A stretch of DNA of 17,046 bases from Clostridiaceae bacterium (GCA_012512865.1 JAAZDH010000058.1:1-17046); one strand, 5' to 3'; shown: positions 1 to 6,599, counted from the stretch's first letter. A program made the numbers and translations. The notes: generated from the sequence alone by a model not told the origin.

Positions 1-30
1 GCCTTAGCTTGAATGATTTTACACAACTCT

Positions 31-63
31 AAAAAATAAGTAATGAGCGGATACCCGCTCATT
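31..63 (-). terminator. Intrinsic terminator of rpsO
   Basis: Just past the rpsO stop codon lies a perfect 9-bp stem (42-50 pairing with 55-63) closed by a 4-nt loop. On the minus strand it is followed by a T-rich run (complement of 31-40). GC-rich stem plus T-tract is the classical rho-independent form, and it ends the rpsO transcript about one nucleotide after the stop. Confidence 0.85.
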
Positions 64-64
64 G

Positions 65-328
65 TTATTTTCTAAGATTGAGCTTTTCAATAATTGCACG
101 ATAACGGTCCATGTCTACCCTTTGAAGATAGTTAAGAAGCCCTCTCCTCTGTCCTACCATCTTCAAAAGGCCTCTCCTTGAATGATGGTCCTTCTTGTGA
201 ATTTTCAAATGCTCATTCAAATGGTTTATCCTCTCGGTAAGAAGCGCTATCTGCACTTCCGGAGAGCCTGTATCCCTTTCATGCAGTTTAAACTTTTCAA
301 TAATTTCGCGTTTTAAATCCTTCTGCAT
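65..328 (-). CDS. rpsO: 30S ribosomal protein S15
   Basis: This 87-residue protein is ribosomal protein S15, a primary 16S rRNA-binding protein of the 30S central domain. It matches the usual bacterial S15 length (about 87-89) and carries the family signature: DTGSPEVQ near residues 20-27, then LTERI..L..HLK.H.KDHHSRRGL, and the C-terminal RRGLLNYL segment. The frame stays open 22 codons further upstream, but ATG at 326-328 is chosen because a strong GAGGAGG site lies just before it (334-340) and the protein then begins MQKDLKREII, as S15 should. It is a single-gene unit with its own promoter (425-453) and terminator (31-63). In many bacteria S15 represses its own mRNA through a structured leader, and a hairpin in the leader here is consistent with that. 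No polynucleotide phosphorylase gene follows within the window. Confidence 0.97.
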   Translation of the reverse strand: MQKDLKREIIEKFKLHERDTGSPEVQIALLTERINHLNEHLKIHKKDHHSRRGLLKMVGQRRGLLNYLQRVDMDRYRAIIEKLNLRK

Positions 329-340
329 AAAAACCTCCTC

Positions 341-418
341 TAATATATCCCCATTAGCCTCGAAACCGGCCGGAGTATTCCGGAAACAAAGCAAATGGTT
401 AATTTACATGAACTTGAT
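341..418 (-). promoter_or_regulatory. Structured 5' leader of rpsO, possible S15 autoregulatory site
   Basis: The predicted rpsO transcript has a leader of about 90 nt. It contains a GC-rich hairpin (370-374 pairing with 379-383, 4-nt loop) followed at once by a second short GCC/GGC pairing before the Shine-Dalgarno site. Several unrelated S15 leader folds are known in bacteria. I cannot assign this one to a known class by eye, so the regulatory role is inference. Confidence 0.3.
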
Positions 419-424
419 GGGTAT

Positions 425-453
425 ATTTTATCAATCATTTAAAACTAAGTCAA
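425..453 (-). promoter_or_regulatory. Sigma-A-type promoter of rpsO
   Basis: On the minus strand TTGACT (448-453) and TAAAAT (425-430) are separated by exactly 17 nt. This is five of six matches to the -35 consensus and five of six to the -10. Transcription would start near 418 and read only into rpsO. Confidence 0.75.
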
Positions 454-584
454 TAGTAAGGTTTGGTTTTTGGAATCGTTTTTGTTTGTTTCGAACCGCA
501 TTTTATCTATTAGTTCTGTTTCATAAAGCGGGATAAAAAATAGTTTGCCCCGCCCTTGTTTTTTATACGGTTTTAAGTACCAAT

Positions 585-612
585 TTTACATAACATGAAT
601 ATTATGTATAGT
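585..612 (+). promoter_or_regulatory. Possible sigma-A-like promoter upstream of cotJ
   Basis: TTTACA (585-590), a 16-nt spacer and TATAGT (607-612) form a vegetative-type promoter facing cotJA. It would give a leader of about 155 nt. A cotJ operon is expected to be mother-cell controlled, so this match may be fortuitous in AT-rich DNA. The gap between rpsO and cotJA (329-774) otherwise holds no gene I can support. Confidence 0.3.
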
Positions 613-714
613 GAAGCACTATTTCGCATGGCATCATGCAATGCAGATGCAATATGCAAGATACAATACTTGAATTTAGCAACACTAAAATTTCGCAATA
701 TTAGAACATATAAA

Positions 715-742
715 GCATATTGCCGAACACGTACCGTACCAT
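715..742 (+). promoter_or_regulatory. Possible sigma-E promoter of cotJABC
   Basis: GCATATT (715-721) fits the sigma-E -35 consensus fully. A -10-like CGTACCAT (735-742, six of eight to CATACAHT) follows after 13 nt, and a better-looking CATACAAC (740-747) follows after 18 nt. Neither spacing is the usual 14-15, so this is a candidate only. Sigma-E control of cotJ is known in Bacillus subtilis. Confidence 0.35.
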
Positions 743-774
743 ACAACTCGTACCTTAAGGAGGTTATCCGCCGT

Positions 775-1080
775 ATGCAAACGAATTGTGAAAAGAATTC
801 TTATGCAACTGGAACAGCATTAATGCCTGGCAGTTTTATAAACGGGAACACCCCGTGTTACCCACAGCAGTGCATCCCCCAGGAAACAGTTATTTGCAAT
901 GTAAAGCTTGCAAGGGCCTATGTCCCGTTCCAAAGGCTCTGCAGCATATATTCACCGGATATGGCCTTGAAAGCCGGTACAGCTTTCCCTGAGCTTCACC
1001 AGCCGTATAAAACAACAAAAAACAAGCCTGATTGTTCTATTATGCCGTTAAGGGAGGAATCCAACCATGTACTCGAATAA
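775..1080 (+). CDS. cotJA: Spore coat protein CotJA
   Basis: This 101-residue protein is the first gene of the cotJ operon; its product is a small component of the spore coat assembled in the mother cell. The diagnostic part is the C-terminal half, with the motif VKLARAYVPFQ followed by the spaced segment YSPDMALKAGTAFPEL and HQPY, which is the CotJA core. The N-terminal part is poorly conserved and rich in Asn, Cys and Pro. ATG at 775 is preferred because AAGGAGG lies at 757-763, 11 nt upstream. The frame is open to 595 but those 60 extra codons do not resemble CotJA. The last 14 nt overlap the start of cotJB, suggesting translational coupling. Confidence 0.88.
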   Translation: MQTNCEKNSYATGTALMPGSFINGNTPCYPQQCIPQETVICNVKLARAYVPFQRLCSIYSPDMALKAGTAFPELHQPYKTTKNKPDCSIMPLREESNHVLE

Positions 1081-1369
1081 ACCAAGCATGCACCCGGATA
1101 GGCAGGATATACTAAACAAACTAATGGCACTGGACTTCGTAGCAGTCGATCTTCAGCTTTACCTTGACACCCATCCTTATGATAGGAATGCCCTTATGAA
1201 TTATAACTCGGTTGTATGCCAGGCCCAAATGCTGCGTCAAGCTTACGAAAACATGTATGGTCCACTGTTTTCATTCAGGTCAGCAAGCAGGTATCCATGG
1301 CAATGGATAAATGAGCCGTGGCCTTGGCAGTACCAGTTTAACTTCAGAATACCAGGAGAGGAGCTGTAA
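1067..1369 (+). CDS. cotJB: Spore coat protein CotJB
   Basis: This 100-residue protein matches CotJB. Visible family features are the helix LMALDFVAVDLQLYLDTHP, a following DRNALMNYN segment, the YGPL motif, and the Trp-rich ending PWQWINEPWPW near residues 77-87. In Bacillus subtilis CotJB is made with CotJA and CotJC and is placed in or under the coat. The start at 1067 has AGGGAGGA (1051-1058) in front and overlaps the end of cotJA by 14 nt; cotJC begins 3 nt after its stop. The tight packing indicates one transcript and co-assembly of the three products. Confidence 0.93.
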   Translation: MYSNKPSMHPDRQDILNKLMALDFVAVDLQLYLDTHPYDRNALMNYNSVVCQAQMLRQAYENMYGPLFSFRSASRYPWQWINEPWPWQYQFNFRIPGEEL

Positions 1370-1372
1370 AAA

Positions 1373-2017
1373 ATGTGGATATACGAAAAAAAGCTTGAAT
1401 ATCCTGTAAAGATTAAAAAGCCCAATCCCAAAATGGCTAAATATATAATTACCCAATACGGTGGCCCTGACGGTGAATTAGCTGCCTCATTAAGATATTT
1501 GAGCCAAAGGTTTTCCATGGTCACCCCACAAGCAAAGGCAGTGCTTAATGATATTGGCACCGAAGAATTGGCCCACCTGGAAATCGTCGGCACGATGGTC
1601 AGGCAATTAATTGAAAATGCCAGCATTGACGAAATAAAAGCAGCAGACCTGGGTTCATATTACGCGGACCACGATAAGGCAATATACCCCTTGAGCGCAT
1701 CTGGTGTTCCCTTTACCGCTGCCTACATTCAATCAAAGGGAGATCCTATAACCGATTTACACGAAAATATGGCTGCAGAGGAAAAAGCCCGCTCCACGTA
1801 CGAATGGCTTATTAACCTGGCCGATGACCCTGACGTGATTGACCCGCTGAGATTCCTCAGGGAAAGGGAAATAGTTCATTTCCAGCGATTCGGGGAAGCT
1901 TTGCGCATTGTGCAGGAGTACCTTGACAGCCAGAAGTGCTTTCCCGTTGTCAAAACACCGGATATGATGCATATGCCGCATATGCCAATAAAGGCAGGGG
2001 CGAATAATAAAAAATAG
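1373..2017 (+). CDS. cotJC: Spore coat protein CotJC, manganese-catalase family
   Basis: This 214-residue protein belongs to the di-manganese catalase family, to which CotJC is assigned. The helical-bundle metal ligands appear present: E35 in GELAASLRYLSQR, E65 and H68 in TEELAHLE, E136 or E137 in NMAAEEKAR, and H169 in REREIVHFQRFGEAL. The Met/His-rich tail (MMHMPHMP, about residues 198-205) may bind metal but is not part of the fold. It probably degrades hydrogen peroxide in or on the coat; activity is inference from conserved ligands. ATG at 1373 follows an AGGAGAGGAG site (1354-1363). It is the last gene of the operon; I see no clear intrinsic terminator after it. Confidence 0.95.
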   Translation: MWIYEKKLEYPVKIKKPNPKMAKYIITQYGGPDGELAASLRYLSQRFSMVTPQAKAVLNDIGTEELAHLEIVGTMVRQLIENASIDEIKAADLGSYYADHDKAIYPLSASGVPFTAAYIQSKGDPITDLHENMAAEEKARSTYEWLINLADDPDVIDPLRFLREREIVHFQRFGEALRIVQEYLDSQKCFPVVKTPDMMHMPHMPIKAGANNKK

Positions 2018-2087
2018 GTAAGTATCAATTATAAAATGCAAAATATAAAGTATTAAACACTAAATATTAAATGCTAACAAAAAACAG

Positions 2088-2127
2088 GTTACTTGTCCGG
2101 AAACAAAAACCAAGCTACTTGCCCGGA
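2088..2127. repeat. Imperfect 14-bp direct repeat
   Basis: The sequence GYTACTTGYCCGGA occurs at 2088-2101 and again at 2114-2127. The two copies differ only by C/T exchanges at two positions, and their starts are 26 bp apart. They lie in the gene-free stretch 2018-2282 between cotJC and the DUF3842 gene. No known binding site is recognised. Confidence 0.55.
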
Positions 2128-2132
2128 CAGAC

Positions 2133-2185
2133 ACAGGCACATGTTATTGAGACATAAAATCCAAATCCCATGTACATGTGCCTGT
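2133..2185. repeat. Perfect 12-bp inverted repeat with 29-nt loop
   Basis: ACAGGCACATGT (2133-2144) is followed after 29 nt by its exact reverse complement (2174-2185). It sits between two genes that converge (cotJC on plus, DUF3842 on minus), where a terminator is expected, but neither side carries a T-tract. The following bases (2186-2282) hold further GTGCC/GGCAC and TGCATGCA elements and no gene. Confidence 0.6.
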
Positions 2186-2282
2186 ATATGTTGCCTGGTG
2201 CATGCAACTTACTGTGTTTGTTTGGCCGTGTGCCCGTGGCTGCGTACATGCACCTGCCTTAAATAGCTCTTATCCGTATTTC

Positions 2283-2699
2283 TTACCGGCCAGTGCAATA
2301 ATGTTTAGCCTTTTGAACCGCATCGTCAATGTTCTGGGGCAATGCATCGCTTGTAACACCCGCGATTTCCAACCCGCACTTGTTCAGGGGCACCAGTATT
2401 TTTATAGCACTGCTTGCCGAAATCGCCTCCGCCATTTTAGGGGTCAACTCACCCATCATCGAGTTTGCCAGGATTATACCTATTGGACCTACAATAATGT
2501 CGACTTTCGTTGAATTGACAACAATGGCATTCTCCCCGGTGGCACCTTCATCGGCGCCTGTTTTTAACATTGCCACCGTGGCCGCTGAATTTGTACCCAG
2601 CGCGATTACTTTCGTATTATTAGGCAGCTCCTTTTTCAATTTCTCCACCAGGATTTTCCCAATCCCTCCGCCTTGTCCGTCAATAACTGCAACCTTCAT
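2283..2699 (-). CDS. DUF3842 family protein, probable nucleotide-binding
   Basis: This 138-residue protein resembles the DUF3842 family common in Clostridia, of unknown function. The N-terminus MKVAVIDGQGGGIGK has the beta-strand/glycine-rich-loop look of a Rossmann-type nucleotide-binding fold. Further conserved-looking parts are an alanine-rich segment around residues 45-60, a VDIIVGPIGIILANSMMGELTP stretch (about residues 75-96) and a C-terminal LPLNK-like turn (here LVPLNKCG). ATG at 2699 is chosen over the longer reading (2726) because the family starts MK(V/I)AVIDGQ and GGAGG lies at 2713-2717, though at a rather long 13-nt distance. Its start is 36 nt after the amidase stop codon, so the two genes probably share a transcript. 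No function should be inferred from that alone. Confidence 0.82.
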   Translation of the reverse strand: MKVAVIDGQGGGIGKILVEKLKKELPNNTKVIALGTNSAATVAMLKTGADEGATGENAIVVNSTKVDIIVGPIGIILANSMMGELTPKMAEAISASSAIKILVPLNKCGLEIAGVTSDALPQNIDDAVQKAKHYCTGR

Positions 2700-2735
2700 G
2701 CTAAAATACCAACCTCCATGTTCCAACCTGCGAAA

Positions 2736-3767
2736 TCACTTGTATAAAGCTTTTATTATTGCGTTTTTAATGGTTTCCGCGGCCTTTTGCCTGTATGCAT
2801 CGTTCTTCAGCTTGTTCAACTCATTGGAATTCGACATGTAACCCACTTCAACCAGTACGGCAGGAACCTTTGCAACACGAAGCACCGTTAAGTCGGTCCT
2901 CTGGATAATGCCGATATTCCGCGAGCCCAATGACCTTGACACTTCATTTTGAACAATCGATGCAAGCGTCTTGCTTGACAGGTTGTTCTTATATGCGGTT
3001 GAATACGGGTAATAGAGTGTCATTGTTCCGGCTACGCCGGGAGTAGTGCTTGCATTGTTGTGAATGCTTATGAACATATCCGCATTCAACCTGTTTGCCA
3101 ACTCCGCCCTCTGGGAAAGCCCCACGCGCGTATCGCTGCTCCTCGTCATATGTACTGTTATTCCTTCAGCTTGCAAAAGGGCTTTCAACTTCAATGATAT
3201 ATCAAGGTTCAAATCCTTTTCCTTTATACCTCCATAAGCCGCGCCGGTTTCCCATCCTCCGTGCCCAGGGTCGATTACGACAATATATTTTTTCTCTCCC
3301 CTTGAAATACTGGCTATTTCATTCCTGTTCCCCATGAGTACGGCGTTGTTGACGGAATCCCAGTCTACGGGGATATTTAGAATTTCAGCAACAAACCTTA
3401 CGGGCACCATTACCGTACCCCTTTCCAGTATGGGCGGTACTTCCGACTGCATTGAAACGTTATTCACCTTTGCGGCATTCTGCCCTATTGTCATGCTAAT
3501 GACCGTATTGCCCTTGACTATGTTAAAATAACCTTTCTCCGGGTACCAATCAACCCTTGCCCCGAAATTTGCAAATACGGTCCTGGCAGGCGCCAATATC
3601 CTCCCATTTATAGCTACCGGATCTCTCTCAAGAGAAATCCTGTTTCCATTAATAAAAAAACCAACGTTTGTCGTTACGACCCCGGCTGCCGATGCACACA
3701 CGCACAAGGAACCCAGGCATAAAACCAAAACAACACTAATAATAACTGATAATGTTACCTTTTTCAC
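2736..3767 (-). CDS. Secreted N-acetylmuramoyl-L-alanine amidase with copper-amine-oxidase N-like domain
   Basis: This 343-residue exported enzyme cleaves the amide bond between N-acetylmuramic acid and the stem peptide of peptidoglycan. Residues 1-28 form a signal peptide (KK, hydrophobic run, ASA cleavage site). Residues about 37-146 are a copper amine oxidase N-terminal-like domain (PF07833 type), seen by the NGRILAPARTVF and GTVMVPVRFVAE halves; in clostridial cell-wall proteins this is probably a structural or wall-binding module. Residues about 161-340 are an Amidase_3 zinc hydrolase: VVIDPGHGG with H169, E183 in GGIKEKDLN, H236 in FISIHNNAS and catalytic E307 in LVEVGYMSN. All key residues are present. 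The start is GTG at 3765-3767 with GGAGGAG five nucleotides upstream. It resembles CwlD/LytC-type enzymes; whether it serves sporulation or growth is not visible. Confidence 0.93.
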   Translation of the reverse strand: MKKVTLSVIISVVLVLCLGSLCVCASAAGVVTTNVGFFINGNRISLERDPVAINGRILAPARTVFANFGARVDWYPEKGYFNIVKGNTVISMTIGQNAAKVNNVSMQSEVPPILERGTVMVPVRFVAEILNIPVDWDSVNNAVLMGNRNEIASISRGEKKYIVVIDPGHGGWETGAAYGGIKEKDLNLDISLKLKALLQAEGITVHMTRSSDTRVGLSQRAELANRLNADMFISIHNNASTTPGVAGTMTLYYPYSTAYKNNLSSKTLASIVQNEVSRSLGSRNIGIIQRTDLTVLRVAKVPAVLVEVGYMSNSNELNKLKNDAYRQKAAETIKNAIIKALYK

Positions 3768-3840
3768 GCAATCTCCTCCAGTCCGTCAGTGTTTTTAAGT
3801 TTACATAATTATTCTACAGGTAAACCATAAATCCCTTCTA

Positions 3841-3852
3841 GTAAATATTTAC
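3841..3852. repeat. 12-bp perfect palindrome upstream of the amidase gene
   Basis: GTAAATATTTAC is its own reverse complement. A nearby pair GTTTAC (3799-3804) and GTAAAC (3820-3825) forms another short inverted repeat. Both lie in the 187-bp gap before the amidase gene (3768-3954), where an operator would be expected. I see no convincing promoter there. AT-rich palindromes of this size can arise by chance. Confidence 0.3.
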
Positions 3853-3954
3853 AACAGGACTTCGGAGATTGCCCTCAAGTTTGTTTTATCTCGGGTAATA
3901 CCGTTATATTGGGGTTTTCGGAGCACATTAAATTTTTATTACACTAAATTTATA

Positions 3955-4473
3955 TTAAATTTTCAAAAACTTCTTCAGCCTTTTCAAATAATATTGAATA
4001 AATAACGAGTATACATAATCATACAAAATGAACACGGCTTCCAGCACCAATACCACCACCCACAGGGAAACCTTAAGCTCAGCATCCTCAGGCAGGAAGA
4101 TTTCCCTGAATAACATAAGCCATGCAGCAACACAAATATTAAAATAAAGAATTTTTATCACATATTCAAGGATGATCCTGTTGATCTTTTCCACATGGAA
4201 CTTTATGATGCCGTAAACCCCAAAGAATACTATGTAAGGCACAATCCTGGTTTTATCCGGCACCGCCAAAAAGGCAAGAATGCTTGTAAGGATATAAAAA
4301 ACGACCCCTGCCCTTGTCCCGTATTCCGCCATTATTATTGAGACTATGAATGAACTCAAGGCATAAAGTGATAACTTGCTTGTAGGCATTACCGAGGCCA
4401 GGAAAAGGCATATAACGGAAACTCCCGCAAGTATCCCGCTTAAAGCAACCTTCCTTGCATCAAAGTAAGACAT
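3955..4473 (-). CDS. Small multi-pass membrane protein of unknown function
   Basis: I do not recognise a named family. The 172-residue product is strongly hydrophobic with about six candidate membrane segments: roughly residues 8-29, 34-50, 55-75, 77-93, 100-122 and 134-160. A short acidic stretch (FLPEDAE, near 126-132) and a basic C-terminus (KRLKKFLK) fit a cytoplasmic tail by the positive-inside rule. The N-terminal KVALSGILAGVSVICLFLA resembles the first helix of small-molecule transporter substrate-binding subunits (ECF S-components or YybS/DUF2232-like proteins), but this is a weak similarity. ATG at 4473 is preceded by GAGGTAGAGGGG, and the start lies only 14 nt after the J-domain gene, so the two are almost certainly co-transcribed. 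Confidence 0.75.
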   Translation of the reverse strand: MSYFDARKVALSGILAGVSVICLFLASVMPTSKLSLYALSSFIVSIIMAEYGTRAGVVFYILTSILAFLAVPDKTRIVPYIVFFGVYGIIKFHVEKINRIILEYVIKILYFNICVAAWLMLFREIFLPEDAELKVSLWVVVLVLEAVFILYDYVYSLFIQYYLKRLKKFLKI

Positions 4474-4487
4474 AATACCCCTCTACC

Positions 4488-5135
4488 TCAGCAGCAAGGG
4501 ATTAAATCCCCGCCCATGCATTCGCAGCAGCAATCGGAACACCAAAGGCACTGGCAAAAGGTGCAAAAATCTATATCTCCGCCCTGGGGCTTACGGTATC
4601 CCCCTGTCCTGAAATTCCTGAAGGTGGCATTCATCCTGTTTAAAGCCTCCCGGTACTCAAAATTTCCAGGCTCCATGTTAACTGCCGTCTGTATACATGT
4701 ATAAGCTTCATCGTGCCAGCCCTTCCTTAGAAAAACCAATCCTCTTAAAAAGTACCACTCCGCGTCTCTATTGTCCATATTATCAAGGATTTCCTCGGCT
4801 GCATATACATTACCCGTATTAATGTGGGTACGCACTTCATTATAAACACTTCTGCCGTAGTAGCCGCTTCTCCTGCTGCCGCTGCTACTGCTACTGCCGC
4901 TGTAATCGCTCCAATTGCTTTTTCCTGTATAAGTCTTTCCTGATTTTGCAGAGCCTTGTTTCATCAAGATCTCGTATGCTTCATTTATTTCCCTTAGCTT
5001 TTCCTCGGCAAGCTTGGCCAGCGGATGATCCCTGTATTGGTCAGGATGATATTTCTTCACCAGTTCCCTATATGCTTTCTTTATTTCTTCCTCGCTGGCC
5101 CCTTCTTTTACGCCTAAAACCTCGTATGGATTCAA
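4488..5135 (-). CDS. J-domain protein with TPR-like region and cysteine-rich C-terminus
   Basis: This 215-residue protein begins with a complete J domain (about residues 1-60): NPYEVLGVKEGASEEEIKKAY, the HPD tripeptide at 30-32 that stimulates Hsp70 ATPase, and INEAYEIL. Residues 61-95 form a Ser/Gly/Tyr-rich linker. Residues about 100-168 are helical and TPR-like (AAEEILDNM, AEWYFLRGLVFLRKG, AYTCIQTAVNMEPGN). The last 25 residues hold ten cysteines (191-215), unlike the CxxCxGxG zinc fingers of true DnaJ, so this is a specialised co-chaperone rather than DnaJ itself. The start is TTG at 5133-5135 with GGGGAG upstream; an upstream ATG is not available in frame. Its first 68 nt overlap the end of the DUF5685 gene, and the membrane protein gene follows after 14 nt. 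Confidence 0.88.
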   Translation of the reverse strand: MNPYEVLGVKEGASEEEIKKAYRELVKKYHPDQYRDHPLAKLAEEKLREINEAYEILMKQGSAKSGKTYTGKSNWSDYSGSSSSSGSRRSGYYGRSVYNEVRTHINTGNVYAAEEILDNMDNRDAEWYFLRGLVFLRKGWHDEAYTCIQTAVNMEPGNFEYREALNRMNATFRNFRTGGYRKPQGGDIDFCTFCQCLWCSDCCCECMGGDLIPCC

Positions 5136-6015
5136 CTTGATTACAACTCCCCGTTCCTAGAATTCTTTCTGTTGTTTTTAGCATTCCCATATAGATAATA
5201 TTCTCAAGGATACCCTTGACATTCTTTGCCCCAAGAAGCTCGTATGCCTTTCCAACCTGGTCCAAGGAATATACCAGGTTAAACTCCACCCTATCCTTGA
5301 TCCTGTCTTTCAATCCAGCCGCATTAGTTATTTCCTTCTTTGCATCCCTGGCAAGTTCAAGCAATGGATTGTAGTTTTTCTTTTTCATGTCAGCTTCCAT
5401 ATCATCAAATGCATCCAGCAAATAAATCCATTTTCCCAGGTTGTAGCCTAACCAGCGCAAGATGCTTTCCGTTTTTTCTTCCTGGCAAAATGGCTTGTGC
5501 GCTACCACTTCCTCCATTATCATGGCAAAAGGTTCCGCGGCGGCATCCATGGAAGCACAGCCTTCTTTTTCAAGCACGGCCAACTCTGTCAGCCTTTTCT
5601 CAATTATATCACATTTTTCACCGTATTGACGTTTTAATTTTTTATATACCGGCTTTAATAATATCATTCCCATTCTTGCATGCGCCAAGCCTTCGTCGAC
5701 GCTTTTATCCTTGAGGCTGAAATATGAAAGTATCAAGTTGACATCGGCTGCATAATCAATTATATCATTCCATAAAACTACATGCCTTGGCCTGACAGGA
5801 TGAACAATGCATCTTTCCATGTTTATTTTCAGTGTAGAACCTGTAATTGAATATAATAACATGGCAAGAAATACAGAATCGTATTTTATTGTAATTCGCG
5901 GAATGGTTCCGAACCTTCTCCCAATTGACTTGCAGATCCCGCAATAAAAAGCATTGAACAGTTCATATTCTTTTATCTTTAATTCCGGTTTATGCGGCAA
6001 AATGTAACCAAACAC
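5068..6015 (-). CDS. DUF5685 family protein
   Basis: This protein of about 315 residues resembles the uncharacterised DUF5685 family of Clostridia. With GTG at 6013-6015 as start it reads as FGYILPHKPELKIKEYELF, the usual family opening, then AFYCGICKS (Cys 25 and 28), RCIVHP (Cys 68, His 71), a YAADVNLILSYFSLKD helix and an aspartate-rich LLDAFDDMEADMKKKNYNPLL (Asp 200, 203, 204, 208). The repeated Asp and Cys/His positions suggest metal binding; this is inference. The ATG nine bases upstream (6022-6024) abuts the AAAGG site and is a poorer start. The last 22 codons overlap the J-domain gene and encode an unusual Arg/Lys-rich tail (FRRKRRGQRGRNK). It starts about 20 nt after pgsA, so it belongs to that operon. 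Confidence 0.8.
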   Translation of the reverse strand: MFGYILPHKPELKIKEYELFNAFYCGICKSIGRRFGTIPRITIKYDSVFLAMLLYSITGSTLKINMERCIVHPVRPRHVVLWNDIIDYAADVNLILSYFSLKDKSVDEGLAHARMGMILLKPVYKKLKRQYGEKCDIIEKRLTELAVLEKEGCASMDAAAEPFAMIMEEVVAHKPFCQEEKTESILRWLGYNLGKWIYLLDAFDDMEADMKKKNYNPLLELARDAKKEITNAAGLKDRIKDRVEFNLVYSLDQVGKAYELLGAKNVKGILENIIYMGMLKTTERILGTGSCNQVESIRGFRRKRRGQRGRNKESI

Positions 6016-6036
6016 CAGTATCATCCTTTGCCGTTA

Positions 6037-6570
6037 TCAAATGTCTGAATTCTTTTCCCGGTTCAGGCTTGCTTTTATTTTGAAAAAATTAATCATGTAC
6101 ATGAATAGTGAGAACAAAGATGAAACCACGGCAATTGTAACTAAAACCGAAGCATGGGGCACATCAAATATAACCAGGATGACAGAAAAGTAAAGAATTA
6201 CCGTGGCCATTTTCCCGTACCAGTTCGATGAAACCACGATATTGTCCTGTCTATACAAGAGTAAACTTCCTATACCCATAAGGATTTCTTTCAGCAGTAT
6301 TATGACGATAATAATCAAGTGAATCTTATTTTTAATACAAAGCACCGCCAGGGTTGTCAACTGCGTCAGCTTGTCTGCCAAAGGGTCGGCAAATTTACCC
6401 CAGGAAGTTATCATGTCCAGTTTTCTTGCAAAAAATCCGTCAAGGATATCGGTTAACCCTGACAGTCCTAGAATTATAACCGACCAAATATAATAGCCTT
6501 GATATAAAAAATAACCAAGAACGGGTATTAAAAAAAACCTTATTGTAGTAAGCGTATTTGGTATATTCAC
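6037..6570 (-). CDS. pgsA: CDP-diacylglycerol--glycerol-3-phosphate 3-phosphatidyltransferase
   Basis: This 177-residue integral membrane enzyme makes phosphatidylglycerol phosphate from CDP-diacylglycerol and glycerol 3-phosphate, the committed step to phosphatidylglycerol and cardiolipin. It carries the complete CDP-alcohol phosphatidyltransferase motif at residues 41-66: D41, D44-G45, A48-R49, G58, D62 and D66. The opening MNIPNTLTTIRFFLIP is typical of PgsA. Several hydrophobic helices follow (about 30-44, 69-100, 119-140, 143-163). Length is normal for the family. The start is GTG at 6568-6570 with AGGGGA upstream. A related CDP-alcohol transferase of other specificity cannot be fully excluded, but the overall pattern favours PgsA. 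It heads the run pgsA, DUF5685, J-domain protein, membrane protein. Confidence 0.88.
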   Translation of the reverse strand: MNIPNTLTTIRFFLIPVLGYFLYQGYYIWSVIILGLSGLTDILDGFFARKLDMITSWGKFADPLADKLTQLTTLAVLCIKNKIHLIIIVIILLKEILMGIGSLLLYRQDNIVVSSNWYGKMATVILYFSVILVIFDVPHASVLVTIAVVSSLFSLFMYMINFFKIKASLNREKNSDI

Positions 6571-6599
6571 TGATACATCCCCTGACTTTTAAATTTATA

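Noticed and set aside
595..774. A 60-codon in-frame extension upstream of cotJA
   Set aside because: The Shine-Dalgarno AAGGAGG at 757-763 points to ATG 775, and the extension does not resemble CotJA; the open frame is probably chance.
2133..2185. Inverted repeat as an intrinsic terminator for cotJC or the DUF3842 gene
   Set aside because: The loop is 29 nt and neither side is followed by a T-tract.
4488..4562. Cys-rich tail of the J-domain protein as an anti-TRAP-like partner of TRAP
   Set aside because: Anti-TRAP has spaced CxxC zinc motifs resembling DnaJ; the tail here has a different, denser Cys pattern and lies in a different transcript.
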